Shown here one piece after another: positions 1 through 6,900 of a stretch of DNA of 8,154 bases. Both the position numbers and the translations under genes were made by a program. The notes under the pieces were generated by a model that was not told the DNA's origin, did no database searches, and worked only from the letters and a program-made list of their open reading frames with translations. Source of the stretch: Candidatus Hydrogenedentota bacterium (GTDB lineage Bacteria > Hydrogenedentota > Hydrogenedentia > Hydrogenedentales > CAITNO01); assembly GCA_007124105.1 (NCBI GenBank), contig SLFT01000256.1:1-8154 (forward strand). Reading direction: 5' to 3'. How positions within the stretch are numbered: the first letter of the stretch is position 1; the number at the start of each line of letters is the position of its first letter.

Positions 1-824
1 CCCGTCACCTCGGTGAATTGCCGCCGCTTGATGAGCCGCCACTCGTCGGCGCCGTCCCAATCACCCAACGCGCCCGCGTCTTCATCGGTCTCCGGCTCGG
101 GGTCGAACTGGTAGTCGAAGGGCTGGAACGGGTCAACGCTTCCCGCGGGCCATTCCCCGTTGTTCGCCAGCACCAGCCGGCCCTGGCCGGTGTAGGCGCC
201 CTTGGCCTGCCAGCCCGGAACCGGGCGCGCGTACACGAGCTTCACCGCCAGGGTATGCACGTCCACTTCGTACAGGAGCCCCTCCATGTCGAAGTGATAG
301 ACCTTGTTCTCGGGATCGCGAAGGTGGCGGGCCGTTCCCGTGAGCCGCCCGAAAAGTTCGTTCCGTTCCGGGGCCTCGGGCGCGCTTCCCATGGGAATCA
401 CCCGGATGTTGCGGTCCGCGTCCACAAGATACGGGCCGATGAGGAGCTGGTTCGACTCGCGGTGAATCATGCGGTTGGCGGGCGTGCCGCCCACGCTGTC
501 CGGGAAATACTCCCGGTTCAGGTCCTCGTCAATGATCCATAACTTATCCGTGCTGCCTTCGGGGGAATGTTGATGATAGGTAATCACCCAGAGGCGATCT
601 TGCCACGCCGCCACGGCCCCCACGCCGCACTCGCCCCGCCTGTCCCTGTTGAACATGGTGAGATGCGGATACCGCCCGCTGACCCGGAAATGCCTCGGAT
701 TACCCGCCACGGCCTGCGCGGCCCCCTGCGGCGGCGTCCCTATCAATCCCAGGCTCGTACCCGCCGCAGCGGTGGCCGCCAGAAATTGACGGCGCGTCAA
801 CCCCGTCGCTGATCTCTTCTTCAT
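1..824 (-). CDS. Tat-exported protein of unknown function, possibly beta-propeller (N-terminal part, cut by window edge)
   Basis: The reading frame is open on the minus strand from an ATG at 824 to the window edge, giving 274 residues without a stop, so the C-terminus is missing. An AAGGAG Shine-Dalgarno lies six bases upstream (831-836). The N-terminus is a typical twin-arginine signal: a basic start, TRRQFL at residues 10-15, an Ala/Gly-rich hydrophobic stretch to about 29, and an AQA cleavage site near 36-38. The mature part alternates short strand-like stretches with Asp/Gly turns (for example DRLWVITYHQ, DKLWIIDEDL, YLVDADRNIRVIP, KVYHFDMEGLLYEVD), the kind of repetition seen in beta-propellers. 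I do not recognise the family and see no catalytic motif. It would be folded in the cytoplasm and exported. It lies 43 bases downstream of the RAYT remnant on the same strand, so its promoter may lie inside that remnant. The gene and Tat signal are secure; the fold is a guess. Confidence 0.85.
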   Translation of the reverse strand, partial: MKKRSATGLTRRQFLAATAAAGTSLGLIGTPPQGAAQAVAGNPRHFRVSGRYPHLTMFNRDRRGECGVGAVAAWQDRLWVITYHQHSPEGSTDKLWIIDEDLNREYFPDSVGGTPANRMIHRESNQLLIGPYLVDADRNIRVIPMGSAPEAPERNELFGRLTGTARHLRDPENKVYHFDMEGLLYEVDVHTLAVKLVYARPVPGWQAKGAYTGQGRLVLANNGEWPAGSVDPFQPFDYQFDPEPETDEDAGALGDWDGADEWRLIKRRQFTEVT

Positions 825-867
825 CGCGTTCTCCTTGTGTCCTGAGATAGTTCCGGGAAAAGTATGT

Positions 868-1257
868 TTACCTCGCATCCTTTTTGCCTTTCGGGCCCGG
901 TTTCTTTGGGTGCAGGGTGCGTCCGCAAAGCGATTCAACCTGCGAAATGAACGCATCGTCGCCACAAGGGCGGCCCGTCCTTCGGCAGGATTGCAATTGC
1001 GCCAAGGGTGCCTCTTCCTCATCCAGGCGAAGGAACGCTTCCCAATCCTCTATTTCCGAACACAAGGGCGCTGCCTGCGCCACACCATCATCTGCTCCAG
1101 ACAGATGGGCGCGCGCGCTACTCCAACGATAGGCGCCCGCATCGGTCACCAGTCCGGCGCGCACAGGGCTTAACTCAATATAGCGCACCGCCGCCAGGGT
1201 GTGCCGGTAATCCATCACAAGTTGCTGAGAGGCAATGGCGCGTAAAGAATTGCTATA
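868..1257 (-). pseudogene. RAYT (REP-associated, IS200/Y1-type) transposase, C-terminal remnant
   Basis: The frame is open on the minus strand from just after a TAG (1258-1260) to a TAA at 868-870. From about 1218 the translation matches the C-terminal half of RAYT/Y1 transposases: HTLAAVRYIELSPVRAGLV (family usually RYxELNPVRAGLV), then YRWSSARAHLSG, a linker, RRTGRPCGDDAFISQVESL, and a basic KKPGPKGKK tail. The Tyr in RYIEL aligns with the position I take to be the family's nucleophile. The roughly 100 N-terminal residues carrying the His-hydrophobic-His metal site are absent. Beyond the TAG the same frame gives no similarity and further stops. The only in-frame starts (GTG about 1218, ATG about 1215) would make a catalytically dead fragment, so I call it a pseudogene. 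RAYTs are single-copy relatives of IS200/IS605 transposases that act on REP palindromes. The break lies beside the dhaL-like gene's likely promoter. Confidence 0.8.
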
Positions 1258-1259
1258 CT
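1251..1259 (+). promoter_or_regulatory. Possible extended -10 promoter element for the dhaL-lsrF operon
   Basis: TGCTATACT is an extended -10 element (TGn plus TATACT, one mismatch from TATAAT). It lies about 65 bases before the dhaL-like start in the only non-coding gap upstream of the operon. No good -35 hexamer sits 16-18 bases upstream, as expected for extended -10 promoters but also a reason for caution. It overlaps the broken end of the transposase remnant. Confidence 0.35.
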
Positions 1260-1324
1260 ACCTGTGACGCTGGAATAAGTGGATTATTTTTCAGGCTGAA
1301 CTTACACATAAAGGAACACGGTTT

Positions 1325-1969
1325 ATGCCGTCAACACTTGGATATGATGGGTTGACGCAGATGCTTCACGGCGCCGCGGATGCGATACGCGACAACCACA
1401 CGACGCTGTCGCAACTGGATTCAGTAGGCGGCGACGGCGATCACGGGGCTACCATGATGCGCGCCATGACGCGGGTGGAAGCGGCGATCAAAAGCTGTGA
1501 AACACCCACAGTGAAAGCGCTGCTTTACGATGTGGGCTGGGCGATTCTCGGCGTGGACGGCGGCGCAACGGGACCGCTGTTTGGCGCGTTGTTTATGGCC
1601 ATGTCTGAGGCAGTGGGAGAGGCTGAGGCGCTGGACGCGCCGTTGCTGGCCCATCTGTTCGAGGCGGGCCTCGAGGGCGTTGCCCGGAATACCAGGGCGC
1701 AACCCGGCGACAAGACCATGATTGACGCGCTGACGCCGGCGGTAGAGGCAATGCGCGCGGCGGCGGACGCGGGCGCGGACGTGGTTGAAATGCTGCGACG
1801 CGCCGCGAGCGCGGCCCACGACGGAGCCGCGTCAACAGCAACCATGCAGGCGCGGTTTGGCCGCGCAAAGAATATCAAGGAACAAAGTATTGGTCACCCG
1901 GACCCGGGCGCTACATCCACCGCGCTCCTGTTCCAGGGCTTTCAGAAAGGAATCGAGAAACATGCCTGA
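1325..1969 (+). CDS. dhaL: DhaL-type dihydroxyacetone kinase nucleotide-binding subunit (orphan, no DhaK in window)
   Basis: This 214-residue protein has the length and motifs of DhaL, the ATP/ADP-binding subunit of dihydroxyacetone kinases. Visible motifs are QLDSVGGDGDHG (30-41), whose Asp32, Asp37 and Asp39 match the Mg-nucleotide ligands; GGATG (79-83), in place of the more usual GGSSG; GDKTMIDAL (128-136); and a C-terminal RFGRA...SIGHPDPGATS segment (177-198) that closes over the nucleotide. The start at 1325 has AAGGAA at 1311-1316. In the known enzymes DhaL phosphorylates dihydroxyacetone bound covalently to DhaK, taking phosphate either from ATP directly or from phospho-DhaM. Neither DhaK nor DhaM is present here. 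The gene instead overlaps an LsrF-type aldolase by 8 bp, which suggests that both act on one phosphoketose pathway in the cytoplasm. The ATP-binding fold is secure; the substrate is unknown. Confidence 0.9.
   Translation: MPSTLGYDGLTQMLHGAADAIRDNHTTLSQLDSVGGDGDHGATMMRAMTRVEAAIKSCETPTVKALLYDVGWAILGVDGGATGPLFGALFMAMSEAVGEAEALDAPLLAHLFEAGLEGVARNTRAQPGDKTMIDALTPAVEAMRAAADAGADVVEMLRRAASAAHDGAASTATMQARFGRAKNIKEQSIGHPDPGATSTALLFQGFQKGIEKHA
1946..1951 (+). promoter_or_regulatory. Shine-Dalgarno that sets the lsrF start
   Basis: AAAGGA lies ten bases before the ATG at 1962, inside the end of dhaL. This favours the 1962 start over in-frame starts further upstream, which would overlap dhaL by up to 185 bases and would add residues with no counterpart in LsrF. 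The stop and start overlap (ATGCCTGA) suggests translational coupling. Confidence 0.6.
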
Positions 1970-2846
1970 CGCAGACAACGCAACAACCGAAGTATCAAAA
2001 CAGTATGCAGTGGACATCCCCATGGAAACGCCGGGGTTCTTCCTGAAAGGGTCGGCCCACCTGACCTGGGGCATGAAGAACCGGCTTGCCCGTATTTTTA
2101 ATCCCGAGAGCGGGCGCACCGTGATGCTCGCTTTCGATCACGGCTACATCATGGGACCGACCACGGGGCTCGAACGCATTGATCTCGTCGTGCCGCCGCT
2201 TATCCCACATGTGGATTGTCTGATGTGTACCCGCGGCGCGTTGCGCGCCTGCATTTCGCCGGAAGTGGACAAGCCGGTTGTGATGCGGTGCAGCACCGGC
2301 GCCACGGTGCTCAAAGACCTCAGCAACGAGGTGATTGGCGTTACGCTGGACGAGGCGCTGGCGCTGAACGCCGCCGCAGTGACGGCCCAGGCCTGTATCG
2401 GCGCGGAATACGAGAAGGAATCGCTGGCGAACCTGGCCTACCTCATCAACGAAGGCGGACGCGTGGGCATGCCCGTGCTCGGAGTGACCGCCGTGGGCAA
2501 GGAGATGGTGCGCGACGCCCGGTATCTTGGGCTTGCGTGCCGCGTGATTGCTGAGTTGGGCGTTCACTTCGTGAAGACCTATTATTGCGAACCCGGCTTT
2601 GAAGAAGTTGTGGCCGGCTGCCCCGTGCCTGTGGTAATCGCCGGCGGCAAGAAATTGCCCGAAGCGGACGCGCTCGCCATGGCCTACAAGGCCATTGATC
2701 AGGGCGCGTTGGGCGTGGACATGGGCCGCAATATATTCGCGGCGGACGATCCGTGTGCAATGGCGCAGGCAGTCGGCGCGGTAATCCATAAGAATGAGCG
2801 CCCCGAAAGAGCGTTTGAACTGTATAACGACCTGAAGAAACGGTAG
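1962..2846 (+). CDS. lsrF: LsrF-type class I aldolase / 3-hydroxy-5-phosphonooxypentane-2,4-dione thiolase family
   Basis: The 294-residue product is close to E. coli LsrF (about 291 residues) along its whole length as I recall that sequence. Shared blocks are WGMKNRLARIFNP (36-48), TVMLAFDHGYIMGPTTGLER (53-72), LMCTRGALR (87-95), GVTAVGKEMVRDARY (174-188), VKTYYCEPGFE (204-214), VAGCPVPVVIAGGKKLPE (217-234) and GALGVDMGRNIF near the C-terminus. Lys205 in VKTYY matches the Schiff-base lysine of the DeoC/FbaB-like TIM barrels. LsrF transfers an acetyl unit from a phosphorylated AI-2 breakdown product to CoA, leaving DHAP. Here the usual lsr partners (transporter LsrACDB, kinase LsrK, LsrG, LsrR) are not in the window, and the partner is a DhaL-like kinase subunit. 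The fold and catalytic lysine are well supported; that the substrate is the AI-2 intermediate is not. A related phosphoketose aldolase activity is equally possible. Confidence 0.9.
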   Translation: MPDADNATTEVSKQYAVDIPMETPGFFLKGSAHLTWGMKNRLARIFNPESGRTVMLAFDHGYIMGPTTGLERIDLVVPPLIPHVDCLMCTRGALRACISPEVDKPVVMRCSTGATVLKDLSNEVIGVTLDEALALNAAAVTAQACIGAEYEKESLANLAYLINEGGRVGMPVLGVTAVGKEMVRDARYLGLACRVIAELGVHFVKTYYCEPGFEEVVAGCPVPVVIAGGKKLPEADALAMAYKAIDQGALGVDMGRNIFAADDPCAMAQAVGAVIHKNERPERAFELYNDLKKR

Positions 2847-2863
2847 CGCGGCCTTCAGACGCA

Positions 2864-2876
2864 ACCCCGTCGGGGT
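2864..2876. repeat. Short hairpin, ACCCC stem
   Basis: ACCCC, three bases, GGGGT form a five-base-pair stem 17 bases after the lsrF stop. It could be part of a transcription end, but no T-run follows. Confidence 0.5.
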
Positions 2877-2902
2877 AAACCGGAGGAGGCTGGCGCCAAC
2901 CA

Positions 2903-2932
2903 CCCAGGGTAGCGGAATACCGCAACCCTCGG
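2903..2932. repeat. Long GC-rich hairpin, REP-like
   Basis: Arms at 2903-2915 and 2920-2932 pair over 13 positions with two mismatches around an AATA loop. The paired blocks are CCCAGGGT with ACCCTCGG and GCGG with CCGC. It is the strongest structure in the gap. The left arm contains GTAG, a tetranucleotide found at the foot of many RAYT-linked REP hairpins, although here it is within the stem rather than at its base. It may be a dispersed REP-like element or an RNA hairpin acting after lsrF. Confidence 0.6.
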
Positions 2933-2954
2933 CCGGGTTATGGAATCCCCCTTG

Positions 2955-2967
2955 GATATTGAATATC
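2955..2967. repeat. AT-rich perfect dyad GATATT-G-AATATC
   Basis: A perfect 6-1-6 inverted repeat. With one bulged G the symmetry extends outward to TTG and CAA. Its size and AT-rich arms fit a protein-binding operator better than an RNA hairpin, but no cognate regulator is seen. Confidence 0.45.
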
Positions 2968-2986
2968 AAGTACTCCCATAGCAGCC

Positions 2987-3002
2987 ACCCACAGATGTGG
3001 GT
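2987..3002. repeat. Inverted repeat ACCCACA / TGTGGGT
   Basis: Seven-base arms are separated by GA (or six paired with an AGAT loop). The hairpin would be stable. It is followed by AATAACAAGG rather than a T-run, so termination is not supported. Confidence 0.5.
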
Positions 3003-3032
3003 AATAACAAGGATGCATATTACGGCGCGCAG

Positions 3033-3045
3033 TGTTACCTTAACA
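3033..3045. promoter_or_regulatory. Operator-like dyad TGTTA-CCT-TAACA over a putative -35
   Basis: A perfect 5-3-5 inverted repeat whose right arm overlaps TTAACA (3040-3045), one mismatch from the -35 consensus. A GATACT lies 15 bases further on. A regulator bound here would block that promoter. Both the promoter and the operator are inferred from pattern alone. Confidence 0.3.
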
Positions 3046-3124
3046 AGTCTATGTGAGTCAGATACTACACCAGATATGGTATTGTAGGCGGACAAAGAAT
3101 GTCTTTGGCCGCCGTAACAGATTG

Positions 3125-3130
3125 AAGGAG
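3125..3130 (+). promoter_or_regulatory. Shine-Dalgarno that sets the cupin start
   Basis: AAGGAG lies nine bases before the ATG at 3140. It decides against the in-frame upstream ATG at 3053, which lacks such a site and would push the twin-arginine signal to an internal position. Confidence 0.7.
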
Positions 3131-3139
3131 CCAGATATC

Positions 3140-3796
3140 ATGGAAATCAGCAGACGTACAGCCCTCAGGGGCATGGCAGCGGGCGTGGCCGGATCGGTCA
3201 TGCTGAACGCGTATGGAGATGAACCCGTGGCAAGACTTGACAATGACGCATTTTACACGAACGGCGAATTTGACGTTGAAAAGGCCAAACAGGCTTATTA
3301 CGACATGATGGAGCGTTTTAACTATCCCATTGTGGATAGACTTCGCACTGAAGAGTTCTGGGCCGTTGACTTCGGCATGGGCAAATTTACTGAAGTGGGC
3401 ATGGCCGGCATCTTCTGGGTGAACAACGAGGAACACGACTATTTTGGTCATGAGATTTACTTGTTGCCCGGCCAGATGATCCCCGAACACCGCCATCTGC
3501 GCACGGCGGAAACAAGGCCGAAAATGGAAGCGTGGCAGCCCCGGCACGGTTGGGTGTACATCTACGGCGAGGGCGACCCCACGCCGGGCGTGGAAGCGCG
3601 CATCCCGGCGTCACATCAGGAATGCGCCGTGGCGCGCACGGAGCAACAGCTGATGCCGGGTGAAGTAGGCATGCTCGGCGGCCCAGAAGAATGGCATTGG
3701 ATGCTCGCCGGCCCGGAAGGCGCCATCGTAACGGAATACGCCAGCTATCACGCGGACGATGCGTTGCGGTTCAGCAACCAGGACGTGCAATTCTGA
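3140..3796 (+). CDS. Tat-exported cupin resembling D-lyxose/sugar isomerases
   Basis: The 218-residue product starts with a twin-arginine signal: SRRTALRG at 4-11, a hydrophobic stretch to about 22, and a possible AYG cleavage site at 24-26. The rest is a single cupin. Motif 1 runs from Gly111 through His117-Arg-His119 and Glu130 to Gly137; motif 2 has Gly174, Pro182 and His186. His117, His119, Glu130 and His186 are the expected metal ligands. The order YLLPGQ, PEHRH, a glutamate, VYIYGEGDPTP, LMPGEV, EWHWMLAGPEGAIVTEYAS resembles the D-lyxose isomerase (YdaE-like) family, which interconverts lyxose/xylulose and mannose/fructose. Those enzymes are normally cytoplasmic, so export by Tat, which carries folded metal proteins, is odd. 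It may have become a periplasmic isomerase, a binding protein or another cupin enzyme. The fold is secure; the activity is not. Confidence 0.82.
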   Translation: MEISRRTALRGMAAGVAGSVMLNAYGDEPVARLDNDAFYTNGEFDVEKAKQAYYDMMERFNYPIVDRLRTEEFWAVDFGMGKFTEVGMAGIFWVNNEEHDYFGHEIYLLPGQMIPEHRHLRTAETRPKMEAWQPRHGWVYIYGEGDPTPGVEARIPASHQECAVARTEQQLMPGEVGMLGGPEEWHWMLAGPEGAIVTEYASYHADDALRFSNQDVQF

Positions 3797-3873
3797 GTCA
3801 AACAGATTAAGAACAGCCTGAACGGCGCGGCATGTATGACGCCATAAGGACACACGGGAGATGTCTTTGACAG

Positions 3874-3893
3874 CGCCCTTGTTTTCTTGGGCG
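3874..3893. repeat. Weak hairpin in the gap before the large secreted protein
   Basis: CGCCC and GGGCG pair across a ten-base T-rich loop. The gap 3797-3955 otherwise shows only a lone TTGACA (3867-3872) without a matching -10 element and AT-rich TATGTA/TATATAT around 3915-3930. The hairpin has no T-tract after it. Confidence 0.3.
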
Positions 3894-3943
3894 TCCTGCA
3901 TGCCCTGTCCGTTCTATGTACCCTATATATCCCACCCCATATC

Positions 3944-3947
3944 GAGG
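3944..3947 (+). promoter_or_regulatory. Shine-Dalgarno that sets the start of the large secreted protein
   Basis: GAGG lies eight bases before the ATG at 3956. Starting there puts the signal peptide at the very N-terminus. The longer in-frame start at 3887 would add 23 residues in front of it. Confidence 0.6.
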
Positions 3948-3955
3948 TTTATTCC

Positions 3956-6900
3956 ATGACAACAAAGCGATACGCCCTGGTTTTGGTGCTGGCGTTGGCG
4001 GCATTGACCTGTTGCCCCGCCACAGCGACAGAAGACAACGAGGTGGCCCGCCTGTTTGCGCAGCGCGACACATGGGCGGAAACGCTGCTTGCCACCCGCG
4101 CAAACTACCTGCGGTGGCAGACAGAGCGCCAGGCGTCAGACGCGCTTGATATTGCGCCGTGGTACGCCACGGACCCAGTCTCGGCGAAAAATTTCGATGA
4201 CGCGTTGTTTCCCGAGCATGGCGTGGATTTGAACAGTCGCGACGACGACAACCGGCGTCAATGGCGCAGACGTACCGCGTGGCGCGACGGCGCGGTCCAT
4301 GCACTGCCCGCCAAGGACCATGCCGCAACGTACCTCTTCCGCATTATTATATCCCCGCGCAACGCGGCGGTCGCTGCCCTTATCGGCAGCGACGACGGCG
4401 TCGCGCTGTGGTTAAACGACGAGCTGTTGTTGTCGCGGGATATAGCGCGTGTCGCGGCGCCCAACCAGGACGAGGTCGTGTTGCCCCTGAAAGCGGGTGA
4501 GAACCGACTCCTGATGAAAATCTATAACCGCACCGGCGGCCACGGCTTCTATTTCGCGCTGGGCGAAGACCCCGCGTCTCCGGTATGGGAACAGCTGGCG
4601 CGGACATTCCCCGCAGAAACGGCCATGGCGCAACGCGACCTCGGGGACGGCGTCGCGCAGACGCTGCTGAGCGCGCCCGATGGGCTGGAACAAATCCCCG
4701 GCATGATCGAACGCGTCTTGCGTGATGTTGCGCCCCATGAAAACGCTTTGCGTACGGAGCTCGAAACGTTGCGCTCGGATGATGTTGCGCCGGATGATCC
4801 CCGATGGCTTGCCCTGTACACAAAAAGCGGCTTAACACGCGCGGGCGTGGCTGCGTTGCAATCGTTCAACGTTGCGGCGTTGCGCCGTGCTATCGGGCAT
4901 CTTGCCGACGCATTTCCAGACGCCTACCCCGACGGCGCGGCTTATCTTGCGCGGCTGGACGCCATCGAGGCGTCCCTGCCCGCGCTGACAGAGAAGATGG
5001 CAACCCATCCGGATGCGGCGGCGCAAGAAATCGAGGCGATACGCGCCTTTGAACGCGAAGCGCTGCTGGCGAATCCGTTGCTGGACTTTGACCAGATACT
5101 GCTGGTGGCGCGCGGCGAGAACCAACAGGGCTTGCCCCAGAACTGGCAGGGCAATTGTTCGCTGCCTCGTCGCGGCTATGACAATCGAATCGCGTTGCTC
5201 GACATGAACGCCCTTGATGGCGATATGGACACGTTGTATCAGCCCGAGGACAGCGGATTTGTCGGCGATATTGATTTACATTATGATGCCGACCGGCTGT
5301 TGTTCTCCATGCCGGGTTCCCACGGCCGCTGGCAAATCTGGGAGATGGCCATTGACGGGTCGGCCTTACGCCAGGTGACGCCGGGCGAGGAACCTGATGT
5401 AGACAATTACGACGCCGTCTACCTGCCCGATGATCGCATTATCTTCGATTCCACGCGCATCTTCCAGGGCATACCCTGTGTTGGCGGCGGCGATACAGTG
5501 GCCAATCTGTTTCGCATGGACAACGACGGCGGCAACGCCCGCCAACTTTGCTTCGATCAGGACCATAACTGGTCGCCCGTGGTGATGAATGATGGACGCG
5601 TTCTGTTCACGCGCTGGGAGTATTCGGACACGGCCCACTACTTCACGCGGCTGTTATTCAGCATGAATCCGGACGGCACCAACCAAATGGAATACTACGG
5701 CAGCAACTCCTATTGGCCGAATTCCATGTTTTATTCGCGGCCCATACCCGGACACCCCACCAAGGTTGTCACCATTGTTTCCGGTCATCACGGTGTGCCG
5801 CGCATGGGCGAACTTGTGTTGCTTGATCCCGGCAAGGGCCGGCACGAGGCGGACGGCGCGGTACAGCGCATCCCCGGCTATGGCGAGCCGGTCGAACCGA
5901 TTATTGCTGACTACTTGGTGGATAATTCCTGGCCGAAATTTCTGCATCCCTACCCGTTGAGCGACCAGTTCTTCCTGGTCTCCTGTAAACCCACTCCGAA
6001 CGCTGCCTGGGGGATTTATCTGGTGGACGCGTTCGACAACATGTTGCTGCTGCGCGAGGAGCCGGGCGATATGCTGCTCGAGCCCATCCCGCTGCGAGCG
6101 CGCGAGCGTCCGCCGGTTGTTCCCGACCGGGTCAACCTGGATAAGGACTATGCCGAGGTCTACCTTACGGATGTGTACGCCGGCCCGGGATTGAAAGATG
6201 TCCCCCGGGGTACGGTAAAGAGCCTGCGGCTGTTCGCGTTTCATTACGCCTACCCGCAGATGGGCGGACACGAACATGTGGGCGTTGAAGGTCCGTGGGA
6301 CGTACGACGTATTCTCGGCACCGTACCGGTGCTCGAGGACGGGTCCGCCTATTTCACAGTACCCGCCAACACGCCTATCGGCGTTCTGCCGCTGGATGAC
6401 GAAAATAAGGCGTTGCAGGTGATGCGCTCCTGGTTTACCGCCATGCCCGGCGAAGTGTTGTCCTGCGTAGGGTGTCACGAACCGCAAAACATGGCGCCGC
6501 CTCCCGAGGCGACGCTCGCTTCGCGCCGCGCGCCTGACGAAATTGCGCCCTGGTACGGACGCGCGCGCGGGTTCAGTTTCCATCACGAGGTGCAGCCCGT
6601 GCTGGACCGGCACTGTGTGGGTTGTCACAATCCGGAGAAAGCGGAACTGGACGGGCGTCCGGATTTCAGTCATCACGAACGCCGTGGTTGGGCAAACTTC
6701 AACAAGTCTTATCTGGCGCTGCATCCCTATGTGCGGCGTCCCGGCCCGGAGAGCGATTACCATGTCCAGATTCCCCTCGAGTGGCACGCGAATACCAGCG
6801 AATTGATACAAATGCTGGAAAAAGGACACAAGGGCGTGGAACTGGACGCTGAGGCCTGGGACCGGCTGGTCACGTGGATTGATTTGAACGTGCCCGATCA

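Larger units (their letters stand above)
2847..3139. other. 293-bp intergenic region with multiple dyad symmetries
   Basis: No gene is supported in this gap. It holds five dyads, described separately: 2864-2876, 2903-2932, 2955-2967, 2987-3002 and 3033-3045. None is followed by a T-tract, so none is a classical intrinsic terminator. The left part (about 2861-2950) resembles the structured filler found between genes in PVC-type genomes, from memory, and may be a dispersed repeat. The right part is AT-richer and carries the likely promoter of the cupin gene: TTAACA at 3040-3045 and GATACT at 3061-3066, a short 15-base spacing. The AAGGAG for the cupin gene is at its right end. Confidence 0.6.

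Noticed and set aside
2864..3002. Intrinsic terminator after lsrF
   Set aside because: Three hairpins are present but none is followed by a run of T, so termination by this mechanism cannot be supported.
1995..3095. A 366-codon open frame on the minus strand across lsrF and the following gap
   Set aside because: Most of it is antisense to lsrF, which matches its family end to end. The part over the gap only reads through the hairpins.
3867..3872. Perfect TTGACA as a -35 box for the large protein
   Set aside because: At 16-18 bases downstream the sequence is GC-rich (around GGCGTC), with no -10 element. The AT-rich stretch at 3915-3930 is too far away.
3887..3955. An upstream in-frame start for the large secreted protein
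   Set aside because: It lacks a good Shine-Dalgarno and places 23 residues ahead of the signal peptide; the ATG at 3956 has GAGG at proper distance.
3956..4021. Lipoprotein signal (LTCC) at the start of the large protein
   Set aside because: The residue before the cysteine is Thr or Cys rather than Gly, Ala or Ser, and an ATA site for ordinary signal peptidase follows directly.
5072..6900. Hydrazine synthase alpha subunit (anammox)
   Set aside because: Only the propeller and haem layout are shared. The beta and gamma subunits are not nearby and the extra C-terminal SUMF1-like domain is foreign to it. Such proteins are widespread outside anammox bacteria.
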